The position numbers were made by a program, and so were the translations under genes. The notes under the pieces are model-generated. The model was not told the DNA's origin. It saw only the letters and a program-made list of their open reading frames with translations, and made no database searches. A stretch of DNA of 5,220 nucleotides from Bacteroides sp. (GTDB taxonomy: Bacteria; Bacteroidota; Bacteroidia; Bacteroidales; Bacteroidaceae). The stretch lies in contig JAJPZL010000011.1 in the NCBI GenBank assembly GCA_021204375.1, positions 1 through 5,220 on the forward strand. Reading direction: 5' to 3'. This document shows, in pieces, positions 1 to 5,220 of this stretch; position 1 is the first letter of the stretch; every line of letters begins with the position of its first letter.

Positions 1-36
1 GAATAGTTTATTGACAAGAAGAGGATTATTTTCTAT

Positions 37-1464
37 TTACGGCGCCGAACCGGCATAATTGCATAAAATTTCACAAATTTTATCCTGGAACAGGCGTGCT
101 TTTTTGCTTTCACGTACGTTCTGGTTAATAATAACAAATGCAAGGTCGTTATTATTTACCGATCTTATAAATCCTGCCAAAGAGTTGATACCGGTTACCG
201 AACCGGTTTTTGCATGTACATTTTTATAAGCTTTTCCGGTTTTCATCCGGTTTTGCAAGGTACCGTCAATTCCCGCTATCGGCAGAGCTTTATAAAGTTC
301 CTGAAAGATATGGATATCGGCATAGGCAAATTTTAAGCACTCCATTAACAATTCCGGCGTAATGTAATTATATAAGGAGATACCACTTCCGTCGGCTATC
401 CGGTAATTTTCAGGATCCAGTTCCAACCTACTGCTGATAAACTCCTTGACAGCATCCGCACCCTCCTCAAAACCAACCCTTTTTTCTTCTTTAAAAAGGG
501 CAGCCAGCCGGAAGTAAACTGCTTCGGCAGCTACATTGTCACTCTTCTTCATCATCTGGGCCAATACCTTCCTTACAGGAGTTTCCCAGGTAGCTATATG
601 CGCTGTAACAGAGTCGGTTACCATCTCTTTATACCCGGTATCCCGGATATCAATACCCGTTTCCAGCAATCTCTCCCGGAAATAGCATAAAAAGAAATCT
701 TCACTTTTATAAAGGTTAATACGGCTACTTACAGGAGCGGTTACATTGCCTCTGACTACAATATCATTCCTATTTTCCAGCCAGTTACGGGTAAGACTGA
801 ATTTTCCTGCTGCCTCATTACGGGTACGTGTCAGATTCTCAACAGAATAAAAAGTAGAATTCGGTGTAAAGCGAAGAGCCGCCTGCTCGCCCGGTTCACC
901 GGGCCTGACCTGTACGGTAACATATCCTTTATGAAACATCAGGGGCGATAAGTAGGGTTGAAAATAGTAAGGAGTATCGTCCCACGACCATCCGGGACCC
1001 CAGTACAAAGAATCTTTCATGGAAACATCCCCATACAGTGTGCCGGTTATATAGGTAACAGGAAGCTCCTGGAGGGCTTCTACCAATCCTTGCATAGAAT
1101 CTTCGTCAAACTCCGGGTCAAATCCACCCACTACATACAGATCTCCGTACAACGTATCGCTTTCAAGGGTACCTTTATAATAAAGTTCCGTACGAAAAGG
1201 TTTCTCAAACTCCGGATAAGTAAGGGCAGCAGTAGCGGTGAGCAGTTTCAGGACCGAAGCCGGGCGGGTTAGCTTTTTATCCCGGTATGTATAGAGAGAC
1301 TCTCCTGTAGAAAGGTTATAGATGGATATTCCTACTTCAGAGGATTCAAAAAAATCATCTTCCAGCAAAGCATTAATCTCTGTTTGTAATGTGGACTGTC
1401 CCTTTACCGGGAAGAGGAAAATTATCCATAAGATTCCTGTAACGAAGAAGTAACTATATTTCAT
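37..1464 (-). CDS. dacB: D-alanyl-D-alanine carboxypeptidase/endopeptidase, PBP4 type (peptidase S13)
   Basis: This is a secreted or periplasmic low-molecular-weight penicillin-binding protein of the S13 family. By family knowledge it trims the terminal D-Ala from peptidoglycan stem peptides and/or cleaves D-Ala-mDAP cross-links. Numbering from ATG 1464 (475 aa, usual for the family), the N-terminus begins MKYSYFFVTG, runs into a hydrophobic stretch and ends near VKGQS, a convincing signal peptide. All three penicillin-binding motifs are present: SVLK (Ser70 nucleophile, Lys73), SDN (308-310) and KTG (419-421). The PBP4-type segments DGSGIS (about 358-363) and GTLQNRM are also there. The long insert between the first two motifs matches the extra domains of PBP4. 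An in-frame ATG at 1479 would give five more residues (MAISE). I prefer 1464 because it overlaps the frame-restored lpd stop as ATGA and puts the signal peptide at the terminus. The gene is last in a bPH-lpd-dacB operon. The family assignment is firm; carboxypeptidase versus endopeptidase preference cannot be told. Confidence 0.93.
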   Translation of the reverse strand: MKYSYFFVTGILWIIFLFPVKGQSTLQTEINALLEDDFFESSEVGISIYNLSTGESLYTYRDKKLTRPASVLKLLTATAALTYPEFEKPFRTELYYKGTLESDTLYGDLYVVGGFDPEFDEDSMQGLVEALQELPVTYITGTLYGDVSMKDSLYWGPGWSWDDTPYYFQPYLSPLMFHKGYVTVQVRPGEPGEQAALRFTPNSTFYSVENLTRTRNEAAGKFSLTRNWLENRNDIVVRGNVTAPVSSRINLYKSEDFFLCYFRERLLETGIDIRDTGYKEMVTDSVTAHIATWETPVRKVLAQMMKKSDNVAAEAVYFRLAALFKEEKRVGFEEGADAVKEFISSRLELDPENYRIADGSGISLYNYITPELLMECLKFAYADIHIFQELYKALPIAGIDGTLQNRMKTGKAYKNVHAKTGSVTGINSLAGFIRSVNNNDLAFVIINQNVRESKKARLFQDKICEILCNYAGSAP

Positions 1465-1535
1465 TTCAGATATTGCCATAAAGATTCATGGAAAATTTCA
1501 CTGACCGTAGGATGTGGAAAAATTGTTTTTTTCAT
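1461..1535 (-). pseudogene. Out-of-frame C-terminal tail of lpd
   Basis: Read from ATG 1535, this frame encodes 24 residues beginning MKKTIFPHPTVSEIFHESL and stops at TGA 1463-1461. FPHPTVSE is the C-terminal signature of lipoamide dehydrogenases; its His and Glu correspond to His444 and Glu449 of the E. coli enzyme. The upstream lpd frame reads GAA TGA. A sequence GAA ATG, one A longer, would join the two parts seamlessly into a 454-aa enzyme (His438, Glu443). The tail's TGA also overlaps the dacB ATG at 1464 as ATGA, the usual arrangement in a coupled operon. This is therefore the displaced end of lpd and not an independent gene. Separate translation by reinitiation at the ATGA is possible in principle but unsupported. 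Confidence 0.88.
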
Positions 1536-2824
1536 TCGGATACTTTCAGACGGTTCTCAATCGCCATTCCTGCCAGGGTAATGATCTCCGAAGCCGGATT
1601 TCCTATCAGGTGGGCTCCTAATAAAGTGTCATCGAATCCTATCAACAGTTTACACATTCCTGTGAATCCTTCGTTCTCTGCTACGAAGCGTCCGCTGTAA
1701 CTCATGGGAAGTTTACTGACTATATAAGGTATTCCTTTCTTCACCAGGGAGTTCTCTGTCTCCCCAACTCCTGCCAGTTCCGGATTGGTATAAACGATAG
1801 CCGGGATGGCCCGGTAGCTCATCTCATCCTTTTTCCCAACAATTGTATGCACGGAAACTTCGGCTTCCCAGATCGCAGTATGCGCCAGCAGGCAGTCACC
1901 GGTAAGGTCACCGCACAAAAATACCCCTTTTACCGAACTTTCCATGTGGCTATTAATGACCCGGTATCCCTTTTTGTTTTTTTTCAGCGAAAGTTTTTCA
2001 AGGCCAGATCCTGTATCAGCACCATTTCTTCCTGTACTTACCAGTAATTTGTCACAAATTACTTCTCGCTCCTGCCGGCCCTCTCGGCAGAGCACTACTA
2101 TTTGTTCCTTCTGTTTTTCTACATGTAACACCTGGTTGTTTAAAAGAAATTTTACTCCTTTTCGTTCATACTCCCTTCTTAGTAAAGCCGCTGTTTCCGG
2201 ATCGGCTCCCGGAAGGATCTCTCCGGCCATCTCAATAACGGTCACCTCACTTCCCAGGGTATGGTAGAAGGAGGCAAATTCTATACCGATCACCCCTCCG
2301 CCGATCACCGTAAATGAACGCGGTACGGTTCTATTCTCCAACGCTTCCCGGTATATCCAGTAGTCTACGCTATCTAATCCCGGTATCGGAGGAATAAAAG
2401 AGTGAGAACCCGTGCAAAGGATAAGATTTTCAAAACGATATAATTCATCCTTACAACGAATGGTGTGGCGATCCTCAATCCAGGCCTCTCCCTCTACCAG
2501 GTTAACTCCGGCTGCGGTAAGCCTTGCTTTAATACCCAATACCAGTTTACGTACTACTCTATTTTTCCGGGCGATCATTTTCGGAAGACCATACGACACT
2601 TCCGGTATCTGTACACCATATTTGGAACTGTTCCCGGCATTCTCTGCCAGTTTTACCGCATAAAGAAGAGTTTTAGTGGGAATACACCCCTCATTCAGAC
2701 ATACACCACCCACCTGCTTTTTTCCAAAGAAAACTACACTCAGGCCTTTGCGGGCAGCACTTTCGGCTGCCGTATAGCCGGCAGGACCTACACCAATAAT
2801 AGCTACATCATATTTCATACTCAT
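1532..2824 (-). CDS. lpd: Dihydrolipoyl dehydrogenase (E3), truncated by a C-terminal frameshift
   Basis: This is a pyridine nucleotide-disulfide oxidoreductase. Lipoamide dehydrogenases reoxidise dihydrolipoyl groups of 2-oxoacid dehydrogenase or glycine cleavage complexes, using FAD and NAD+ in the cytoplasm. Visible motifs are the FAD Rossmann motif GVGPAG (11-16), the redox disulfide in GGVCLNEGCIPTK (Cys42 and Cys47), the NAD-binding GGGVIG (175-180), the second FAD motif GVFLCGDLTG (300-309), and most of the dimerisation domain. The frame stops after 430 residues at ...LKVSE, just before the family's HPTxSE motif. That motif is intact one frame over (see 1461-1535), and restoring one base would give 454 aa, a normal length. 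As written, the protein lacks the C-terminal His-Glu pair that works in the partner subunit's active site, so it should be catalytically crippled. This may be a sequence error. The start could also be ATG 2818 (MKYDVAIIG). The gene lies 16 nt after the PH-domain gene. No E1/E2 or lipoate genes are nearby, so the partner complex is unknown. Confidence 0.9.
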   Translation of the reverse strand: MSMKYDVAIIGVGPAGYTAAESAARKGLSVVFFGKKQVGGVCLNEGCIPTKTLLYAVKLAENAGNSSKYGVQIPEVSYGLPKMIARKNRVVRKLVLGIKARLTAAGVNLVEGEAWIEDRHTIRCKDELYRFENLILCTGSHSFIPPIPGLDSVDYWIYREALENRTVPRSFTVIGGGVIGIEFASFYHTLGSEVTVIEMAGEILPGADPETAALLRREYERKGVKFLLNNQVLHVEKQKEQIVVLCREGRQEREVICDKLLVSTGRNGADTGSGLEKLSLKKNKKGYRVINSHMESSVKGVFLCGDLTGDCLLAHTAIWEAEVSVHTIVGKKDEMSYRAIPAIVYTNPELAGVGETENSLVKKGIPYIVSKLPMSYSGRFVAENEGFTGMCKLLIGFDDTLLGAHLIGNPASEIITLAGMAIENRLKVSE

Positions 2825-2840
2825 TCTCAGATATAAGGAT

Positions 2841-3266
2841 TTATAAGGAAGAAAGCGGATCCGGATCGATCTGTATGGAAGGATTCCTGCTATGTAAAAG
2901 AGCTACAAACTCCTCTTCTTTTACAGGAAGCAGCGATATAAATCCTCCCTGATACTTAACAAGCAGATAGTGAGCCATTGAAAAATTACCGATGGTAAAA
3001 GTACGTATGGTATGTACACTCCGGATCAGCTCTATAGGAACAGTCCGTTTGCGGGAGAACCGGCCATAAAAAGTGACCACCCTGTTGTCAGCGGTTACGG
3101 TATAAGTCGTATGGATAATCCGTTCGATCAGGATAATAAGCAGGATACTCAGCAGGGCTGCCGGTATACCATGCTTTTCCCAAAGGAGAAAAACCAGTGT
3201 TCCCCCCAGAATAAGCAAATACATATAATTATACCAGGCGATCCGGGCGTGAAAGATTCGATCCAT
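2841..3266 (-). CDS. Two-TM membrane protein with bacterial PH-like domain (DUF1200/bPH type)
   Basis: This 141-aa protein has a short basic and aromatic N-terminus (MDRIFHARIAWYNY), two hydrophobic helices (about 14-28 and 33-51, the second like GIPAALLSILLIILI), then a soluble region of about 80 residues. That region begins YTVTADNRVVTFYGRFSRK and continues with PIELIRSVHTI and a late FISLLPVKEEEFVALL strand-helix segment. A two-helix hairpin followed by a YTV...L..ryG.f.....I...I.sV pattern is typical of the small bacterial PH-domain family once called DUF1200. The soluble domain should face the cytoplasm; no biochemical function is known to me. An upstream TTG at 3296 in the same frame would add ten residues. 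I prefer ATG 3266 because the extra residues are not domain-like and a -7-like element (3286-3292) would place the transcript start inside them. It is the first gene of the minus-strand operon. The family call rests on pattern recognition only. Confidence 0.78.
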   Translation of the reverse strand: MDRIFHARIAWYNYMYLLILGGTLVFLLWEKHGIPAALLSILLIILIERIIHTTYTVTADNRVVTFYGRFSRKRTVPIELIRSVHTIRTFTIGNFSMAHYLLVKYQGGFISLLPVKEEEFVALLHSRNPSIQIDPDPLSSL

Positions 3267-3285
3267 TTTCCGTTTAATTTTTCTG

Positions 3286-3292
3286 CAAGATA
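3286..3292 (-). promoter_or_regulatory. Possible -7 element of the bPH-lpd-dacB operon
   Basis: Reading the minus strand, TATCTTG lies about 20 nt before ATG 3266 and resembles the Bacteroidota -7 consensus TAnnTTTG with one T missing. A TTG triplet lies upstream, but its spacing (about 23 nt) is slightly long for the -33 element. It is the best candidate in the short divergent region, and it would favour the 3266 start over the upstream TTG. The evidence is weak. Confidence 0.35.
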
Positions 3293-3344
3293 GCAAATTC
3301 GCAATTTATTTGGAACAACAGGTGGAATTAAAAGTGTTATTTTG

Positions 3345-3352
3345 TAGTTTTG
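3345..3352 (+). promoter_or_regulatory. Bacteroidota-type -7 promoter element of nadB
   Basis: TAGTTTTG matches the Bacteroidota sigma-A -7 consensus TAnnTTTG exactly and ends 19 nt before the nadB ATG. That implies a very short leader of about a dozen bases, which is common in this phylum. No good TTTG -33 box is seen at the expected spacing; the nearest TTTG (3309-3312) is too far away. I saw no operator or riboswitch in the 105-nt divergent region. Confidence 0.5.
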
Positions 3353-3371
3353 CAGGGATAAAGCAAAAGAT

Positions 3372-4943
3372 ATGGTGAAGAAATTCGACTTTCTGGTTAT
3401 CGGTTCGGGTATTGCCGGCATGAGCTTTGCCCTGAAAGTAGCCCATAAGGGTAAAGTAGCCCTTATCTGTAAAACTGAACTCGAAGAGGCCAATACCTAT
3501 TATGCACAGGGCGGAGTGGCCTCGGTGACCAATACATTGGTAGATAACTTCGAAAAGCATATTGAAGATACTATGATCGCGGGCGACTGGCTCAGTGACC
3601 GGAAAGCCGTTGAAAAGGTGATACGGGAGGCTCCTACCCAGATCGAAGAGCTGATTCAGTGGGGAGTTGATTTTGATAAGAACGAAAAAGGCGAATTTGA
3701 CCTGCACCGGGAGGGAGGACACTCCGAATTCCGTATTCTGCACCACAAGGACAATACAGGCGCCGAGATCCAGGATAGCCTGATCGCAGCCATCAAACGA
3801 CATCCCAATATAGAGATCTACGAAGATCATTTTGCCGTCGAGATACTGACACAACACCATCTGGGCATGACTGTTACCCGGCAAACTTCTGATATTCAAT
3901 GTTACGGAGCCTATATTCTGGATCAGCACTCCGGAAAGGTAGATACATTCCTGGCCAAAGTAACACTGATGGCAACCGGAGGGATCGGGGCTGTTTACCA
4001 GACTACCACGAATCCGTTAGTGGCTACGGGAGATGGTATCGCCATGGTGTACCGTGCCAAAGGCACCGTAAAGGATATGGAATTTGTGCAGTTCCATCCG
4101 ACGGCACTCTATCACCCGGGAGACCGTCCCTCTTTCCTGATCACCGAAGCGATGCGTGGATACGGAGGAGTACTTAAAACCCGGGATGGAAAAGAGTTTA
4201 TGCATAAATATGATCCCCGCCTTTCGTTGGCTCCCCGTGATATTGTAGCCCGTGCCATTGATAACGAGATGAAGAACCGGGGAGATGACTATGTATACCT
4301 GGATGTAACCCATAAAGATCCGGCAGAGACCCGGGAACATTTTCCTACTATTTATGAAAAGTGCCTGAGCCTGGGTATTGATATAACCAGAGACTATATT
4401 CCGGTAGCTCCTGCCGCTCACTACCTTTGCGGAGGCATTCAGGTAGATAAGAACGGACAATCTTCCATTGAACGCCTTTATGCTGTGGGTGAGTGCTCCT
4501 GTACCGGCCTTCATGGCGGGAACCGCCTGGCATCCAATTCCTTAATCGAAGCAATTGTTTACGCCGACGCGGCTGCTCAGCACAGTCTCCAGGTAATTGA
4601 TGAGTACACCTACAATATTGATATACCTGAGTGGAATGACGAAGGGGCTCGCCACCCCGAAGAGATGGTCCTTATTACCCAGAGTATTAAAGAAGTGGGA
4701 CAAATCATGAGTACCTATGTAGGTATCGTACGTTCCGACCTACGCTTGAAACGTGCCTGGGAACGGCTGGATATTATTTATGAGGAGACTGAAAGCCTGT
4801 TCAAACGTAGTACTGCCTCTGTAGAGATCTGTGAGCTACGGAATACGGTCAATGTAGGATACCTGATCATGCGACAGGCCATTGAACGGAAAGAGAGCCG
4901 GGGATTGCACTATACCATTGACTATCCTGCAAAAAGTGATTGA
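3372..4943 (+). CDS. nadB: L-aspartate oxidase (NAD biosynthesis)
   Basis: This cytoplasmic FAD enzyme of the succinate dehydrogenase/fumarate reductase flavoprotein superfamily oxidises L-aspartate to iminoaspartate. NadA then condenses that product to quinolinate for NAD. In anaerobes fumarate can replace O2 as electron acceptor. The 523-aa length is normal. Visible are the FAD motif GSGIAG (11-16), NTYYAQGGVA (41-50), EGGHS (114-118), QFHPTAL (240-246), LAPRD with Arg289, AAHYLCGG with His350, and GLHGGNRLASNSL with Arg385. These sit within a residue or a few of the E. coli active-site residues Glu121, His244, Arg290, His351 and Arg386. The C-terminal helical domain ends in the family-typical ESRGLHYTIDYP. 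EGGHS with GLHGGNRLASNS, and the lack of an iron-sulfur partner gene, favour NadB over SdhA/FrdA. It is transcribed alone, divergently from the left operon. ATG 3372 directly precedes the FAD fold, so the start is well placed. nadA and nadC are not in this window. Confidence 0.96.
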   Translation: MVKKFDFLVIGSGIAGMSFALKVAHKGKVALICKTELEEANTYYAQGGVASVTNTLVDNFEKHIEDTMIAGDWLSDRKAVEKVIREAPTQIEELIQWGVDFDKNEKGEFDLHREGGHSEFRILHHKDNTGAEIQDSLIAAIKRHPNIEIYEDHFAVEILTQHHLGMTVTRQTSDIQCYGAYILDQHSGKVDTFLAKVTLMATGGIGAVYQTTTNPLVATGDGIAMVYRAKGTVKDMEFVQFHPTALYHPGDRPSFLITEAMRGYGGVLKTRDGKEFMHKYDPRLSLAPRDIVARAIDNEMKNRGDDYVYLDVTHKDPAETREHFPTIYEKCLSLGIDITRDYIPVAPAAHYLCGGIQVDKNGQSSIERLYAVGECSCTGLHGGNRLASNSLIEAIVYADAAAQHSLQVIDEYTYNIDIPEWNDEGARHPEEMVLITQSIKEVGQIMSTYVGIVRSDLRLKRAWERLDIIYEETESLFKRSTASVEICELRNTVNVGYLIMRQAIERKESRGLHYTIDYPAKSD

Positions 4944-5004
4944 AGCTAATTTTAATCTATAAAGAAGGATAAAAAACAACAGCTGGTGAAAGATTCTTTT
5001 TTTT

Positions 5005-5128
5005 GCCGGTTAATCATTTCTTTGCAGACCCGGATGTAGAGAGGGGCTACACCCGGATGTAAGAGATGTGTAGACCCGGGTCTGGAGACCTGCTACACCC
5101 GGATGTACGGAGAAACAGTTAACCGGGC
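5005..5128 (+). repeat. Inverted-repeat-bounded intergenic element with trailing T-tract
   Basis: GCCGGTTAA (5005-5013) is the reverse complement of TTAACCGGGC (5119-5128) apart from one bulged G, giving nine Watson-Crick pairs. The arms enclose the 23-nt tandem repeats. The right arm is followed at once by GTTTTTATTTTC, so in RNA the element could act as a large branched terminator for nadB transcripts. Alternatively it is a small dispersed intergenic repeat. I saw no target-site duplication or coding potential. Confidence 0.5.
5028..5119 (+). repeat. Four-unit 23-nt tandem repeat (core ACCCGGATGTA)
   Basis: Units begin at 5028, 5051, 5074 and 5097, exactly 23 nt apart. Units 1, 2 and 4 start with the identical 11-mer ACCCGGATGTA; unit 3 starts ACCCGGGTCTG. 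A GAGA follows near unit position 12-17 in all four, and units 1 and 3 end in GCTAC. The junctions form near-palindromes TACACCCGGATGTA (5048-5061 and 5094-5107). A period of 23 is not a multiple of three and no ORF spans it, so it is not coding. It could be an array of protein-binding sites, a structured 3'-end RNA, or a dispersed repeat. The sequence pattern is certain; the role is unknown. Confidence 0.85.
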
Positions 5129-5150
5129 GTTTTTATTTTCTTCTATAAGA

Positions 5151-5182
5151 AAAAACAGAGTGAGTTAACTCTTTCTGTTTTT
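5151..5182. terminator. Bidirectional intrinsic terminator
   Basis: AAAAACAGA (5151-5159) pairs fully with TCTGTTTTT (5174-5182). Inside come a G-T wobble, one mismatch, and the palindrome GAGTTAACTC, which closes as GAG/CTC around a TTAA loop. A-rich sequence lies on the left and T-rich sequence on the right, so each strand gives a hairpin followed by a U-tract. This suits its place between nadB (plus) and an apparent convergent gene (minus). Confidence 0.8.
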
Positions 5183-5190
5183 ATTCGCTT

Positions 5191-5220
5191 TTAAGATGTT
5201 GCTTTCAATCGTTTTGCCTC
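5191..5220 (-). CDS. Probable 3' end of a convergent gene (partial)
   Basis: On the minus strand the last 30 bases read E-A-K-R-L-K-A-T-S followed by TAA at 5193-5191. The bidirectional terminator sits directly downstream of that stop, as expected for a gene end. The basic, helical-looking peptide is plausible as a C-terminus, but nine residues do not allow recognition of a family. One other minus frame is also open here but would run through the terminator hairpin. The gene would extend beyond the window's right edge. Confidence 0.4.
   Translation of the reverse strand, partial: EAKRLKATS

Noticed and set aside
1..36. Possible start of a further operon gene downstream of dacB
   Set aside because: The minus-strand sequence after the dacB stop is AT-rich and contains no ATG; the window ends too soon to judge.
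191..211. Terminator-like hairpin CCGGTTACCGAACCGG followed by TTTTT on the plus strand
   Set aside because: It lies inside dacB and encodes the conserved KTGSVTG segment; the symmetry follows from the two Thr-Gly codon pairs. No plus-strand transcript is expected here.
1523..1540. Programmed -1 ribosomal frameshifting or transcriptional slippage at the A7 run joining the two parts of lpd
   Set aside because: The seven-A run lies after the TGA stop in the reading direction, so slippage there comes too late to bypass it. The codons before the stop (TCC GAA TGA) are not slippery, and no stimulatory structure is evident. A lost base is simpler.
3306..3929. Minus-strand frame of 207 codons opposite nadB, and similar antisense frames at 4017-4514, 958-1272 and 1944-2267
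   Set aside because: They mirror well-supported genes on the other strand, show no recognisable domain and have no promoter or gene context. They are shadows of the real coding frames.
3372..4943. Fumarate reductase or succinate dehydrogenase flavoprotein
   Set aside because: The length, the EGGHS and GGNRLASNS context, the SRGLH C-terminus and the absence of iron-sulfur or membrane subunit genes all fit L-aspartate oxidase better.
4997..5004. T8 run as a simple nadB terminator
   Set aside because: No GC-rich hairpin precedes it. Only the small CAGCTG palindrome and weak A/T pairings lie upstream.
5028..5119. CRISPR array
   Set aside because: The period is only 23 nt, with a core of about 11 nt. 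There are no spacers of typical length and no cas genes.

Overview
The window looks like chromosomal DNA of a Bacteroidota bacterium, probably of the order Bacteroidales. The reasons are protein-level resemblance, weak Shine-Dalgarno signals, a TAnnTTTG-type -7 element in front of nadB, and short AT-rich gene junctions. The gene content is ordinary housekeeping and cell-envelope metabolism. I see no phage, transposase, CRISPR, toxin-antitoxin or defence genes.

Left part (1-3266, minus strand). Three genes form what looks like one operon, transcribed right to left. A small two-TM membrane protein with a bacterial PH-like domain comes first. A lipoamide dehydrogenase (lpd) follows 16 nt later. 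A secreted PBP4-type D-Ala-D-Ala carboxypeptidase (dacB) is last. The lpd reading frame is broken by an apparent one-base loss at about 1535-1537. This cuts off the last 24 residues, including the catalytic His-Glu pair in FPHPTVSE, which is still perfectly encoded in the adjacent frame (1461-1535). With that base restored, lpd would end in a 4-nt ATGA overlap with dacB. This also fixes the dacB start at 1464.

Middle (3267-3371). This is a divergent intergenic region. It carries a good -7 candidate for nadB on the plus strand and a weaker one for the minus-strand operon.

Right part (3372-4943, plus strand). This is a complete L-aspartate oxidase gene (nadB), the first step of de novo NAD synthesis, with every family active-site residue I looked for present. 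The other NAD genes are not in the window.

End (4944-5220). This stretch holds no complete gene. It carries four units of an exact 23-nt-period tandem repeat built on ACCCGGATGTA. The repeats sit between the arms of a 9-bp inverted repeat (GCCGGTTAA / TTAACCGGGC) that is followed by a T-tract. Next comes a strong, probably bidirectional intrinsic terminator, then the likely last nine codons of a convergent minus-strand gene. The two things most worth a second look are the lpd frameshift and the 23-nt repeat element. Bases 1-36, downstream of dacB, are AT-rich with no visible gene.
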